64,000 nt of DNA from Microbacterium proteolyticum (GTDB lineage: Bacteria; Actinomycetota; Actinomycetes; Actinomycetales; Microbacteriaceae). Under the pieces are notes generated by a model. That model was not told the DNA's origin. It was given only the letters and a program-made list of their open reading frames with translations, and did no database searches. Made by a program: the position numbers and the translations under genes. The number at the start of each line of letters is the position of its first letter. Within the stretch, counting starts at the first letter, position 1. This document shows, piece after piece, positions 52,736 through 62,214 of this stretch. Where the stretch lies: NCBI RefSeq assembly GCF_014192415.1, contig NZ_JACHXY010000001.1, positions 1,488,001 to 1,552,000 of the forward strand, in the 5' to 3' direction.

Positions 52736-53523
52736 AGCGAGGGGGCCTTTCGGGGAACGGCGAGGGGGTCGAAGGTCAGATCGAGGGATGCCAGGGCGGC
52801 GGGCGCGTACGGACTGAGGCGCACGACGTCGCCGACGACGACGACGGCGGGGGAGCGCACCCCGCGCTCCGCGGCCTGGGCCGCGATGGTGGCGAGGGTA
52901 CCGACGGTGACGCGCTGGCGCGCGCCGAAGCCGTCCTCGACGATCGCGACGGGGCAGTCGCCACCGCGCTCGCCGCGGGCGAGGGTCAGCGCGGACTGCG
53001 CGAGGGTGCCGACGCCCATGAGCAGCACGACGGTGTGGTCGCGGCCGCCGCCGAGCGGCAGGAGCTGGTCGTGAGCGGTCGCCACGGTGAAGCTCGTCGC
53101 CACCCCGCGGTGGGTGAGCGGGATGCCGGCGAGCGCGGGCACCGACACGGCGCTCGTGACGCCGGGCACCACCCGCACCTCGATGCCGGCTTCCTGGCAC
53201 GCGAACAGCTCCTCGCCGCCGCGGCCGAACACGTACGGGTCGCCGCCCTTCAGCCGCACGACGGTGCGTCCCGCCAGGGCTTCGCGCACGAGCAGGGCAT
53301 TGATGGCATCCTGCGGCACGGCGTGATGGCCGGGGAGCTTGCCGACGTCGACGACCTCGGCATCCAGGTGCACGCCATCCGCCGCGAGGCCGTCGAGCAC
53401 CCCGCGGGCGCCGAGACGGTCGGCGACGATGACGTCGGCGGATTCGAGGGCGCGAAGCCCCCGGAGGGTCAGCAGGCCTGAGTCTCCCGGTCCCGCGCCG
53501 ACGAGCCAGACGCGCCCGCTCAT
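52732..53523 (-). CDS. cobA: Uroporphyrinogen-III C-methyltransferase
   Basis: 263-residue [53 protein letters not shown] and [14 protein letters not shown]. It makes precorrin-2 for siroheme, the cofactor of sulfite reductase. The dehydrogenase/ferrochelatase domains of CysG are absent and not found in the window. Overlaps both neighbours by 4 bp. Confidence 0.93.
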   Translation of the reverse strand: MSGRVWLVGAGPGDSGLLTLRGLRALESADVIVADRLGARGVLDGLAADGVHLDAEVVDVGKLPGHHAVPQDAINALLVREALAGRTVVRLKGGDPYVFGRGGEELFACQEAGIEVRVVPGVTSAVSVPALAGIPLTHRGVATSFTVATAHDQLLPLGGGRDHTVVLLMGVGTLAQSALTLARGERGGDCPVAIVEDGFGARQRVTVGTLATIAAQAAERGVRSPAVVVVGDVVRLSPYAPAALASLDLTFDPLAVPRKAPSL

Positions 53524-54410
53524 CGTGCACCGCCCGACAGCAGCAGGCCGCGTCCGCGCAGCATGCGCCGTTCGATGGGGCCGAAGAACGCGAGCTCGAT
53601 CAGGATGCCGATCCCGAGGATGACGACGATCGTGGCGAGCACGCCCGCGAGATCGGCGAGGTCGCGCGTCTGCTGCAGCATCGTGCCGAGGCCGAAGCCG
53701 ATCGTGCCGCCCGAGGTGATGATCTCGGCCGCCATGAGCGAGCGCCACGAGAACGCCCATCCCTGCTTGAGACCGGCGAAGTAACCGGGGAGGGCGGCGG
53801 GCAGGATCACCGAGGTCGCCAGCTGCCACTTCGACGCACCGAGCACGGTACCCACGCGGCGCAGCTGCGGCGGCACCTGGTCGACGCCCGAGATGAGGCC
53901 GTTCACGATCGAGGGGATGGCGCCCATCAGGATGACGAAGTAGGCCGTGGCATCGGTCAACCCGAACCAGATGATCGCCGCGGGCACCCATGCCACCGAC
54001 GGCAGCACCTGAAGCCCCGAGATGATCGGGCCGACCGCGCGACGGATCGGGCGCACCTCGGCCAGGAGCAGTCCGATCGGGGTGCCGATGACGATGGCGA
54101 TGACGAAGCCCAGGATGCCGCGCTCCAGGCTGGTCAGCACGGCCTCCTGCAGGCGGCCGGTGTCCCACGCGGAGGTGAGCGCGCCGAACACGTCGGCGGG
54201 GCTGGGCGCCTTGTCGGGGCGCGGGTCGGCGATGACGATGTAGAGCTGCCAGGCGGCGATGAGCAGCACGACGAAGATGATCGGTGGCAGCACGCTCGAC
54301 CAGAACGTGCGCCAGCGGCCGCCGCTGGCGTCGGTCGTGGTCTGCAGGTTGTCGAGGCCGGCTTCGAGGCTGCGGAGGTCGTCGGCCGTGGCCGTGGTGT
54401 CAGTGCGCAT
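53520..54410 (-). CDS. Sulfonate/aliphatic ABC transporter permease (SsuC-like)
   Basis: 296 residues with about six transmembrane helices. The permease contact loop is QVPPQLRRVGTVLGASKWQL with ILPAALPGYFAGLKQGWAFS. Belongs to the SsuC/TauC/nitrate group. Overlaps the ATPase gene by 11 bp. Imports an organic or inorganic sulfur source, given the cys genes upstream. Confidence 0.9.
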   Translation of the reverse strand: MRTDTTATADDLRSLEAGLDNLQTTTDASGGRWRTFWSSVLPPIIFVVLLIAAWQLYIVIADPRPDKAPSPADVFGALTSAWDTGRLQEAVLTSLERGILGFVIAIVIGTPIGLLLAEVRPIRRAVGPIISGLQVLPSVAWVPAAIIWFGLTDATAYFVILMGAIPSIVNGLISGVDQVPPQLRRVGTVLGASKWQLATSVILPAALPGYFAGLKQGWAFSWRSLMAAEIITSGGTIGFGLGTMLQQTRDLADLAGVLATIVVILGIGILIELAFFGPIERRMLRGRGLLLSGGAR

Positions 54411-55179
54411 TGCGGCGGATCTCCTTGCGCAGTTCGTCGGTGATCGCCACCGACAGGGCGGCGACCTCGGGCGACTCGATGCGGCGTCCCTCGGTGCGTT
54501 CGATGCGCCACTCGTTGACGACGCGGCCGGGGCGGCTCCCGAGCAGCACGACCCGCTGGCCGAGGCGGGCGGCCTCGCGCACGTTGTGGGTGACGAAGAC
54601 GATCGTGCGACCGGTCGCGCGCCACACCCGCTCGAGCTCCTCGTGCAGCAGGTCGCGGGTGATGGCGTCGAGGGCGGCGAAGGGCTCGTCCATCAGCAGC
54701 ACGGGCCGATCCTGCGCGAGAGCGCGGGCCAGGGCCACGCGTTGGCGCATACCGCCCGAGAGCTCGTGCGGGCGCTTGTCGGCGGCATCCGCGAGGTTGA
54801 CGGTGTCAAGCAGGGCGAGCGCCTCGTCGCGCCGACGGGTGCGGGGCACGCCGCGCAAACGCAGGGCCAGCTCGACGTTGCGGCGCGCGGTCAGCCACGG
54901 CATGAGTGCGGACTCCTGGAACATGACGGCCGAGCCCTCGCTGGGGGTCTCGATGCGGCCCGCGGTGGGGCGGTCGAGGCCGGCGATGAGGTTCAGCAGC
55001 GTCGACTTGCCGCAGCCCGAGGCACCGAGGAGGCACACGAACTCGCCGGGGGCGATGTCGAGGGTGATGTCGTCGAGGACGACCGGGCCCGCACCGAAGC
55101 GCTTCGAGACGCCGTCGATCCGCACCGCCGGAGCGGTGGTGCGGGCGGGTGCCGGGTTGTCGATGCGGGCCGTGGTCAT
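54400..55179 (-). CDS. Sulfonate-type ABC transporter ATPase (SsuB-like)
   Basis: 259 residues: Walker A GASGCGKST, Q-loop FQESALMPW, signature LSGGMRQRVALARAL, Walker B VLLMDEPFAALD and the switch His in VTHNVREA. Typical of the SsuB/TauB group. One base separates it from the binding-protein stop codon. Confidence 0.92.
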   Translation of the reverse strand: MTTARIDNPAPARTTAPAVRIDGVSKRFGAGPVVLDDITLDIAPGEFVCLLGASGCGKSTLLNLIAGLDRPTAGRIETPSEGSAVMFQESALMPWLTARRNVELALRLRGVPRTRRRDEALALLDTVNLADAADKRPHELSGGMRQRVALARALAQDRPVLLMDEPFAALDAITRDLLHEELERVWRATGRTIVFVTHNVREAARLGQRVVLLGSRPGRVVNEWRIERTEGRRIESPEVAALSVAITDELRKEIRRNAH

Positions 55180-55180
55180 G

Positions 55181-56248
55181 TCACTCCTCGCCGAGGCCTG
55201 AGGCCGAGACCTTCGCGCCGCCGCTGGTCGCGAGCTGCGCGTTGAGCAGCCGCAGGTCGAACAGGCCCTCGATCGAGCCCTCCTTCTGCGTGCCCGCCGC
55301 GACGCCGTTCTCGACCAGCGTCTGGAAGGTGTCGGCGTGCGGGTCGACCGAGTAGGTCACGTGCTCGAGCGCCCGCGCGATGACGGCGTCGGCGAGCGGC
55401 TTGCCCGTGTCGGCGGCGATCTGCGCGTTGATCACCGAGGCCGCGGTGCCGGCGTTGTCGGCGATCCACTTCACGGATGCCTCGTGCCCGGCCAGCAGTT
55501 TCGACACCGTCTCGGGGTGCTCGTCGAGGAAGTCCTTGCGCACCAGCAGCACGGTGGTCGGGAACTGCCCGTCGGGCCACTCGTCGGCTTCGTCGACAAG
55601 CACCTTCGCACCCGCGTCGACCACCAGGCGCGACACCCACGGCTCGGGGAGCCACGCGCCGTCGAGCTGGCCGTCCTTGAACAGCTGGAAGGTCTGCGCG
55701 TTCTCGGTCGGGGTGATGGTGACGTCGCCGCCGCCCGAGGTGTCGGTCTGGAAGCCCTGCTTCTTCAACCAGCCGCGCAGCGCCACGTCTTGCGTGTTGC
55801 CGAGCTGCGGGGTCGCCAGGGTCTTGCCCGCGAGGTCGGCCGGGCTGTCGATCCCGTCGCGCACGACGAGCGCTGCGCCGCCGGTCGCCGCGCCGGCGAC
55901 GATGCGCGCCGATTCGCCGCGCGACTGGATGAAGGTGTTGATCGACGGGTTCGGCCCGATGTAGGTCGCGTCGATCGCCCCGGCCGACAGTGCCTCGATG
56001 GCGGCGGGTCCGGCGTTGAACACCTCGGTCGACAGCGCCGTGTCGCCGAGCGCGTCCTGCAGCAGGCCCTCCTGCAGGCCCACGAGAGCGGGCGCGTGGG
56101 TGACGTTGGCGAAGTAGCCGAGGCGGAGCTCAGCGGCCGGTCCCTGGTCGGCACCCTCGGCGGAGGCGGCGCCCGAGGCGCAGCCGGTCATCATCGCCGC
56201 AATCAGTCCCAGGGTTGTGATCGCGGTCGCGGTGCGCAGTGTCTTCAC
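55181..56248 (-). CDS. Sulfonate-type ABC transporter substrate-binding lipoprotein (SsuA-like)
   Basis: 355 residues; lipobox LIAAMMTGC and the SsuA-type start of the mature protein LRLGYFANVTHAPALVGLQE. DGAWLPEPWVSRLVVDAG and VLLVRKDFLDEHPETVSKLL are also typical. GTG start at 56248 is set by AAGGAGG 7 nt upstream. A 90-bp gap separates it from cysN. The ligand could be sulfonate, sulfate ester or taurine. Confidence 0.9.
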   Translation of the reverse strand: MKTLRTATAITTLGLIAAMMTGCASGAASAEGADQGPAAELRLGYFANVTHAPALVGLQEGLLQDALGDTALSTEVFNAGPAAIEALSAGAIDATYIGPNPSINTFIQSRGESARIVAGAATGGAALVVRDGIDSPADLAGKTLATPQLGNTQDVALRGWLKKQGFQTDTSGGGDVTITPTENAQTFQLFKDGQLDGAWLPEPWVSRLVVDAGAKVLVDEADEWPDGQFPTTVLLVRKDFLDEHPETVSKLLAGHEASVKWIADNAGTAASVINAQIAADTGKPLADAVIARALEHVTYSVDPHADTFQTLVENGVAAGTQKEGSIEGLFDLRLLNAQLATSGGAKVSASGLGEE

Positions 56249-56338
56249 GGTTCGCCTCCTTCGTAGGCAGTAGTCGTGCGTCGGTCGACGCACGGGTTCT
56301 TCGGGGCGCTGGTCCGCGCCCCGTGTCGCGTACGCCGG

Positions 56339-57670
56339 TCAGCGCACGATTCCGGCGGCCAGAGTCGCGCCGTCGGACGGATGGATGACGAGGAACGAGC
56401 CCTCGTGGCGGCTGTCGCGGTAGGGCTCCAGCGGCAGGTCGGCGGCCAGGCGCAGTCGCGCGCGGCCGATGTCGTTGGTCTGCAGCCGGTCGGCCTCGAC
56501 GTGGGTGAGGGCGTCGAGGTCGTAGCGCGAATCGATGGATGCCACGATCGCCTGCACCGTGGCGGTGCCGTGCTTCACGAGCACACGCGCGCCAGGGGTG
56601 AGGGGTCGCGCGTCGAGCTGGAAGAGCTCGACGTCGGCCTCGCGGCGGGCCGGGCGCAGCGTGCCCGCCGAGGCGATGACGGCGCCCCGGGCGGCATCCA
56701 CGTCGTCGGCGAGTTCGAGCGACACCGACTGCGGGGCCACCGCGCTGTCGGCGGGGACACCCGCGACCCGGATGCCGCGCACCACCGTGCGAACGCCCGA
56801 GCCCGACACCTCGACCTCGTCGCCCACGCGCACGGCGCCGCGCGAGATGCGCCCGGCGACGGCGCGGTAGTCGCGCAGGGCCGTGGCGGTCTCGGGGTCG
56901 GCCGCGAGCTCGGGGGAGAGTCCTCCCTGCGGGCGGATGACCGACTGCACGGGCAGGCGCAGCGGCTCGCCGACGCCGACGGACTCGTCGGCCGAGGGGA
57001 GCGTCTCGAGCAGCTCGAGCAGCGCGGGGCCGTCGTACCAGGGCGTACGGGTCGAGCGGTCGACGATGTTGTCGCCCTCGAGTGCCGACACGGGCAGCAC
57101 GTGCAGGTCGTCGATCTCGAGCTCGGTCGCGACCGAACGCGCGTCGACGGCGACGCGGGCGAACACCTCGGCCGAGAAGTCGACGAGGTCGATCTTGTTC
57201 ACGGCGATGATCACGTGCGGCACGCGCAGCAGCGCGACCACGGCCAGGTGGCGGCGCGTCTGCTCGACGACTCCGGCGCGGGCGTCGACGAGCACGACGA
57301 CGGCGTCGGCCGTCGTGGAGCCCGTGACCATGTTGCGCGTGTACTGCACGTGGCCGGGGCAGTCGGCGAGGATGAACGACCGCGTGCCGGTGGCGAAGTA
57401 GCGGTAGGCGACGTCGATGGTGATGCCCTGCTCGCGCTCGGCGCGCAGGCCGTCGGTGAGCAGCGCGAAGTCGAACGCGCCGTGCGCGAAGCCGCGGTCG
57501 GCCGAGGTGCGCGCGACCTGCTCGAGCTGGTCGGCGAGGATCGCCTTGGCATCGTGCAGCAGGCGCCCGACGAGCGTGGATTTGCCGTCGTCGACGGAGC
57601 CCGCGGCGGCGAAGCGGAAGAGCGTCGGCTCGGTCGTGGTGACCGGCGCCTCGAGGGTGTCGAGCGACAT
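56339..57670 (-). CDS. cysN: Sulfate adenylyltransferase subunit 1 (GTPase)
   Basis: 443 residues. EF-Tu-like GTPase motifs: GSVDDGKSTLVGRL (G1), LADCPGHVQYTRN (G3), AVNKIDLVDF (G4). It drives ATP sulfurylase (CysD) by GTP hydrolysis to make adenosine 5'-phosphosulfate. There is no fused APS kinase, matching the direct APS reductase next to it. Overlaps cysD by 1 bp. Confidence 0.95.
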   Translation of the reverse strand: MSLDTLEAPVTTTEPTLFRFAAAGSVDDGKSTLVGRLLHDAKAILADQLEQVARTSADRGFAHGAFDFALLTDGLRAEREQGITIDVAYRYFATGTRSFILADCPGHVQYTRNMVTGSTTADAVVVLVDARAGVVEQTRRHLAVVALLRVPHVIIAVNKIDLVDFSAEVFARVAVDARSVATELEIDDLHVLPVSALEGDNIVDRSTRTPWYDGPALLELLETLPSADESVGVGEPLRLPVQSVIRPQGGLSPELAADPETATALRDYRAVAGRISRGAVRVGDEVEVSGSGVRTVVRGIRVAGVPADSAVAPQSVSLELADDVDAARGAVIASAGTLRPARREADVELFQLDARPLTPGARVLVKHGTATVQAIVASIDSRYDLDALTHVEADRLQTNDIGRARLRLAADLPLEPYRDSRHEGSFLVIHPSDGATLAAGIVR

Positions 57671-58587
57671 CAGAAGTACCCGTCCTTCTTGCGATCCTCC
57701 ATGGCCGCCTCGCTGAGACGGTCGTCGGCGCGGGTGGCCCCCCGCTCGGTGATGGTGGTGCGTGCGACCTCGGCGACGATGGACGGCAGGTCGGCGGCAT
57801 CCGATTCGACCGCTCCGGTGCAGCTCATGTCGCCGACCGTGCGGTAGCGGACGGTGCGCACCTCGACGCTCTCGCCCTCGCGGGGAGGGGAGAACGGGCC
57901 GACCGGATGCCACATGTCGCCGCGGCGGTACACCTCGCGCTCGTGGGCGAAGTACAGCGGCGGCAGCGCGATGTCCTCACGCTCGATGTAGCGCCAGATG
58001 TCGAGCTCGGTCCAGTTCGAGATGGGGAACGCCCGCACGTGCTGGCCGGGGGTGTGGCGGCCGTTGTACAGACTCCACAGCTCCGGCCGCTGGTTGCGGG
58101 GGTCCCACTGGCCGAACTCGTCGCGCAGCGAGATGATGCGCTCCTTCGCCCGGGCCTTGTCCTCGTCGCGGCGTGCCCCGCCGAAGACGGCGTCGTGGCG
58201 GCCGGCGGCGATCGCGTCGAGCAGGGGCAGCGTCTGCAGCGGGTTGCGCGTGCCGTCGGCACGCTCCTGGAGGCGCCCGTCGTCGATGTAGTCCTGCACG
58301 CGCGCGACCTCGAGGCGCAGGCCGAGACGCTCGACGGTGTCGTCGCGGAAGCGCAGCACCTCGGGGAAGTTGTGCCCGGTGTCGACGTGCAGCACGGGGA
58401 AGGGCACACGCCCCGGGGCGAAGGCCTTCGTCGCCAGGTGCAGCACGACGACGGAGTCCTTGCCCCCCGAGAAGAGCAGCACGGGCCGCTCGAACTCGGC
58501 GACGACCTCGCGGATGACGTGGATCGCCTCGGCCTCGAGCAGGTCGAGGGTGGAGAGGGCAGTGGATGCCGTGGACACAGCGCTCAT
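57670..58587 (-). CDS. cysD: Sulfate adenylyltransferase subunit 2
   Basis: 305 residues of the PP-loop family: LLFSGGKDSVVVLHLA, HVDTGHNFPEVLRFRD, FGGARRDEDKARAKER and the C-terminal EDRKKDGYF. Catalyses sulfate plus ATP to APS with CysN. Start ATG overlaps the cysH stop by 4 bp. Confidence 0.96.
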   Translation of the reverse strand: MSAVSTASTALSTLDLLEAEAIHVIREVVAEFERPVLLFSGGKDSVVVLHLATKAFAPGRVPFPVLHVDTGHNFPEVLRFRDDTVERLGLRLEVARVQDYIDDGRLQERADGTRNPLQTLPLLDAIAAGRHDAVFGGARRDEDKARAKERIISLRDEFGQWDPRNQRPELWSLYNGRHTPGQHVRAFPISNWTELDIWRYIEREDIALPPLYFAHEREVYRRGDMWHPVGPFSPPREGESVEVRTVRYRTVGDMSCTGAVESDAADLPSIVAEVARTTITERGATRADDRLSEAAMEDRKKDGYF

Positions 58588-59327
58588 GTGTGCAACCCGC
58601 ATTCGGTCTTGGACAGGCCCGCCCAGCGGCCGGACCGGGGATCTTCGCCCGGGGCGACCGGGCGCGTGCACGGCTCGCACCCGATGGAGGGGTAGCCGTG
58701 GGTGAGGAGGAGGTTGACCGGCACGGCGTGGCCGTTGGCGTAGCCGATGAGGTCGTCGAAGCTCCACGCGGCGACCGGGTTCACCTTGACGAGGCCGTTG
58801 CGCTCGTCCCAGCTGACCAGCGGGGTGTTCGTGCGCGTGGGTGCCTCGTCGCGGCGGACGCCGGTGAACCACACCTCGTAGCCGCCGAGCGCGCCCTGCA
58901 GGGGGTCGACCTTTCGGCGGGCGCAGCACAGCGCGGGGTCCCGCTCGTACAGACGAGCGCCGAACTCGGCATCCTGTTCCGCGACCGTCTGCTCGGGCAG
59001 CACGTCGACGACGCGCACGTCGAGGGCGCGGTCGACCTCGTCACGCGTGACGTGGGTCTCGCGGAAGTGGTAGCCGGTGTCGAGGAAGAGCACGTCGACG
59101 TTCGGCAGCTGCTCGGCCACGAGGTGCGGCAGCGCGGCATCCGCCATCGAGCAGGCGACGGCCGCCGCCTCGGGCGCGAAGTGGCGGGCCACCCAGGCGA
59201 TGACCTCGGCGGGGGTCGCTTCGTCGGCGGCGAGGCTGCGGAGCTCGACGTTGCCCTGCTCGGCGAGGGCTTCGAGCTCGGCGGCGCTGCGGCGCACGGC
59301 GATGCGGGGCGCGAGGGACACGGTCAC
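58584..59327 (-). CDS. cysH: Adenylylsulfate (APS) reductase
   Basis: 247 residues. DTGYHFRETHVT, CC pair in DPALCCARRKV, IGCEPC and the C-terminal catalytic ECGLH. The CC...CxxC set indicates a 4Fe-4S cluster and use of APS rather than PAPS. Reduces APS to sulfite with thioredoxin. GTG start at 59327 follows GAGGAGG; it overlaps the sulfite reductase gene by 4 bp. Confidence 0.95.
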   Translation of the reverse strand: MTVSLAPRIAVRRSAAELEALAEQGNVELRSLAADEATPAEVIAWVARHFAPEAAAVACSMADAALPHLVAEQLPNVDVLFLDTGYHFRETHVTRDEVDRALDVRVVDVLPEQTVAEQDAEFGARLYERDPALCCARRKVDPLQGALGGYEVWFTGVRRDEAPTRTNTPLVSWDERNGLVKVNPVAAWSFDDLIGYANGHAVPVNLLLTHGYPSIGCEPCTRPVAPGEDPRSGRWAGLSKTECGLHT

Positions 59328-61036
59328 TGCAGGGCCTCCTCGTCGGCGCGGTGCGCCCACTGGGCGAAGGTCTCGTCGACGGCGGCGTCGCGGTCGTCGA
59401 GGAAGCGACGGACGACCCGGTCGACGTAGTCGGCGATGCCGTCGGCGGCGACCTTGAGGTCGCGGACGGTGCGACCGAGGCCGGCCTCGTCGCGGTCCTG
59501 CGAGGCGAGGCCTCCGCCGAGGTGCACCTGATAGCCGGGCACCTGCTCGCCGTCGATGGTCACGAGCTGACCCTTCAGCCCGATGTCGGCGGTCTGGATG
59601 CGGGCGCAGGAGTTGGGGCAGCCGTTGACGTGCAACGAGATCGGGTGCGGCAGATCGAAGGCGGCGAGGCGCTCTTCGAGGTCGAGGACCGCGGCGGTGG
59701 CGTTCACCTTGGTCTCGACGATCGCGAGCTTGCAGAACTCGATGCCCGTGCACGCGATGGTGCCGCGGCGGATGAGGCTGGGCCGCGCCTGCAGACCCAG
59801 CGCGTCGAGACCGGCGACGAGGGACTCGACCCGGTCCTCGGGGATGTCGAGGATCACGACCTTCTGATGCGGGGTCGTGCGCAGCCGCGTCGAGCCGTGC
59901 TCCTCGATGAGGTCGGCGAGGCGGGCGAGCGTGGTGCCCGAGACGCGGCCGACGATGGGCGTTGCGCCGACGTAGAAGCGGCCGTCCTTCTGACGATGGA
60001 TGCCGACGTGGTCACCGGGAGCTGCGGGCTGGGGGAGCGCCGGACCGTCGGGCAGGGCGTAGCCGAGGTATTCGTCCTGCAGCACCCGACGGAATCTCTC
60101 CGTGCCCCACTCCGCGAGCAGGAACTTCAGGCGCGCCTTGTTGCGGAGGCGCCGGTAGCCGTAGTCGCGGAAGATCTGCGCGACGCCGTGCCAGGCCTCG
60201 GCGACCCGCTCGGGTGCGACGAAGACGCCCAGGCGCTCGCCGAGGCGCGGGGCGGTCGACAGGCCGCCACCGACCCACAGGTCGTAGCCGATGCCGAGCT
60301 CGGGGTGGTCGACCGCGACGAAGGCGACGTCGTTGATCTCGTGCACCACGTCGTGGTTGGGGTGGCCGGTGATGGCCGACTTGAACTTGCGGGGAAGGTT
60401 CGACAGCGTCGGGTCGCCGATGAAGCGGCTCGTGATCTCGTCGATCTGCGGCGTCGGGTCGATGAGCTCCTCGGCGGAGATCCCCGCGACGGGGGAGCCG
60501 AGCACGACGCGCGGGACGTCGCCGCACGCCTCGGTCGTGCCGAGGCCGACCGCTTCGAGCCGGCGCCAGATCTCGGGCATCGACTCGACCTCGACCCAGT
60601 GCAGTTGCACGTTCTGACGGTCGGTGAGGTCGGCGGTGTCGCGGCCGAACTCCTGCGAGATGCCGGCGATGACGCGCAGTTGCGCAGTGGTGAGCTGGCC
60701 GCCGTCGATGCGCACGCGCAGCATGAAGTAGGCGTCCTCGAGCTCTTCGGGGCTCAGGGTGGCGGTGCGACCGCCGTCGATGCCGGGCTTGCGCTGGGTG
60801 TAGAGGCCCCAGACGCGGAACCGGCCGTGCAGGTCGGTCGGGTCGATGGAGGCGAAGCCGCCGCGGGCGTAGACGTTCTCGATGCGCTCGCGCACCGCGA
60901 GGCCGTCGTCGACCTGCTTCCACTCCTCGTTGCCGTTGAGAGGCGTGGTGCCGTCGATCTTCCACTGCCCGTTGGGCTTGGTCGACGGTCGCGGCGGCCG
61001 GGTGGCGGCGCGCGGTGGGGTCTGGCTGGTGGTCAC
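59324..61036 (-). CDS. sir: Ferredoxin-type sulfite reductase (siroheme, 4Fe-4S)
   Basis: 570 residues, nitrite/sulfite reductase fold with two repeats. Cluster/siroheme ligands: CTGIEFCKLA and NGCPNSCARIQ. Reduces sulfite to sulfide with six electrons, probably from the ferredoxin and reductase encoded in the same operon. A nitrite reductase reading is unlikely given the cys neighbours. GTG start at 61036 follows GAAGGA. First gene of the operon. Confidence 0.93.
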   Translation of the reverse strand: MTTSQTPPRAATRPPRPSTKPNGQWKIDGTTPLNGNEEWKQVDDGLAVRERIENVYARGGFASIDPTDLHGRFRVWGLYTQRKPGIDGGRTATLSPEELEDAYFMLRVRIDGGQLTTAQLRVIAGISQEFGRDTADLTDRQNVQLHWVEVESMPEIWRRLEAVGLGTTEACGDVPRVVLGSPVAGISAEELIDPTPQIDEITSRFIGDPTLSNLPRKFKSAITGHPNHDVVHEINDVAFVAVDHPELGIGYDLWVGGGLSTAPRLGERLGVFVAPERVAEAWHGVAQIFRDYGYRRLRNKARLKFLLAEWGTERFRRVLQDEYLGYALPDGPALPQPAAPGDHVGIHRQKDGRFYVGATPIVGRVSGTTLARLADLIEEHGSTRLRTTPHQKVVILDIPEDRVESLVAGLDALGLQARPSLIRRGTIACTGIEFCKLAIVETKVNATAAVLDLEERLAAFDLPHPISLHVNGCPNSCARIQTADIGLKGQLVTIDGEQVPGYQVHLGGGLASQDRDEAGLGRTVRDLKVAADGIADYVDRVVRRFLDDRDAAVDETFAQWAHRADEEALQ

Positions 61037-61081
61037 GATGCGGCTGTTCCTTCGCTGCGCCGGTGCGGCATACCGGCGACA

Positions 61082-61162
61082 CTCCGAGAGACGCTAGGGC
61101 GGTCTGCGGATGCCGGACAACGAGTGCGTCTCGGAGCGTCGCGGAGTGACACGGGGCGTCAC
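61082..61162. promoter_or_regulatory. Inverted repeats in the cys operon upstream region
   Basis: CTCCGAGA (61082-61089) with TCTCGGAG (61129-61136), and GTGAC (61146-61150) with GTCAC (61158-61162). They lie 46-126 bp upstream of the sulfite reductase start, in the presumed promoter. Could be sites for a sulfur-status repressor. No -10 could be fixed. The rest of the 61037-61283 gap shows nothing else. Confidence 0.4.
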
Positions 61163-61283
61163 GTACGGCCGCGGATGTTGCGTGAACAGCCGGAACGCAG
61201 TAACTCGCGGTCCGCGACCGTGGTCCCGCTCGGGGGCCGCGGCCGCGGACGGCGCCGGTGTCGCCAGGCTCATGCGGGAGTCC

Positions 61284-62108
61284 TCACTCCTGCGGTGCCG
61301 GAGGGGCGCCCGCCTCGCGGCCGCGCTGGTAGCCGGCGTCGAAGCCGCGCTCGAAAGCGCGCTCGTGGCCACGGCGACGATCGTGGCGGAGGCCTCCGTC
61401 GTGACCGTGTTCTCCACCGCGGTGCTCGTGTGCGGGGTGGCAGCGCTCGTGCGCGCCGAGACCCTGCCCGTGTGACGGGCGGCCGAACCCGTGCGCGCCG
61501 GACGCGTCGCGTTCGCCCGGGTCGGAGCCGGGGCGCTCGGCGGGGTGAGCCGGACGCTGGGGGGAGGGGCCTGCGCCGCGTTCGCCCACGCGGAACCCGC
61601 GGTGCTCGTTCGGACCGAAGGCCCTGCGGGGGTCGGGGCCGAAGCCGTGTCGGCCGACGCCGGGCACGACGCGGAAGCCTCCGCGGGGGCCAGGACCGGC
61701 CGTGTCGGCGCCGTCGACGTCGAGGGTCGCCGCGAGCGCGTCGAGCGCTGCGGTCAGGTTCGCGAGGTGCTCGGCCGGCACGTCGGCCAGCAGCGCTGAG
61801 CGCTCGGCATCCACGCGGTCGAGGAGGGCGCGGCCCTCGTCGGTCAGCGACCAGCCGTCGCCGTCCCCACCGGAGCGAGCGATCCAGCCCCGGTCGGCCA
61901 GGGCGGTGACGCGCTTGCCTCCGCGAGCCAGACGATCGAGCACCCAGGGGGCGTCGATGCGTCCGTCCACGGCGCTGAGCAGCAGGAGGGTCTTGGGATG
62001 GATGCCGCTGTCGTGCAACTGCGCGAACAGACGGTGGTGCAGCGCGTGGCCGACCGTGGTGAGGCGATGCGCGAGTGCGCGGGGATCAGGAGGTGTGGAG
62101 GTGTTCAT
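61284..62108 (-). CDS. MarR-like winged-helix regulator with long Gly/His/Arg-rich tail
   Basis: 274 residues. The first 135 or so form a MarR/PadR-like winged helix (KTLLLLSAVDGRIDAPWVLD, RVTALADRGWIARSG, WSLTDEGRALLDRV). The rest is a low-complexity Gly/His/Arg/Pro tail with repeated HGF/RGF, ending in FERGFDAGYQRGREAG. The tail may bind metal or RNA or be unstructured. ATG follows GAAAGGA. Divergent from a second MarR gene with clustered ACATG sites between. Confidence 0.75.
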   Translation of the reverse strand: MNTSTPPDPRALAHRLTTVGHALHHRLFAQLHDSGIHPKTLLLLSAVDGRIDAPWVLDRLARGGKRVTALADRGWIARSGGDGDGWSLTDEGRALLDRVDAERSALLADVPAEHLANLTAALDALAATLDVDGADTAGPGPRGGFRVVPGVGRHGFGPDPRRAFGPNEHRGFRVGERGAGPSPQRPAHPAERPGSDPGERDASGAHGFGRPSHGQGLGAHERCHPAHEHRGGEHGHDGGLRHDRRRGHERAFERGFDAGYQRGREAGAPPAPQE

Positions 62109-62144
62109 GGGGGTCCTTTCGTCGGCGGAGGATCCGCCGGTGCA

Positions 62145-62208
62145 TGTCATGTGACAACGAATGTACTGTGACATGTATTCCGGTTGCTTGTCAAGCGACA
62201 TGTAAAAT
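62145..62208. promoter_or_regulatory. Shared operator/promoter region of two divergent MarR-like genes
   Basis: TGTCATGTGACA (62145-62156) is an inverted repeat; TGACATGT (62169-62176) and GCGACATGT (62195-62203) repeat the half-site, and TGTC-AAGC-GACA (62189-62200) is another dyad. TAAAAT (62203-62208) ends 6 nt before the plus-strand ATG (leaderless). On the minus strand TTGACA (62194-62189) is a perfect -35. Autoregulation by one or both MarR proteins is likely. Confidence 0.65.
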
Positions 62209-62214
62209 CCCGGT

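Noticed and set aside
59351..61909. Plus-strand open frame of 852 codons antisense to sulfite reductase
   Set aside because: Shadow frame; sulfite reductase on the other strand has its cluster ligands and an RBS.
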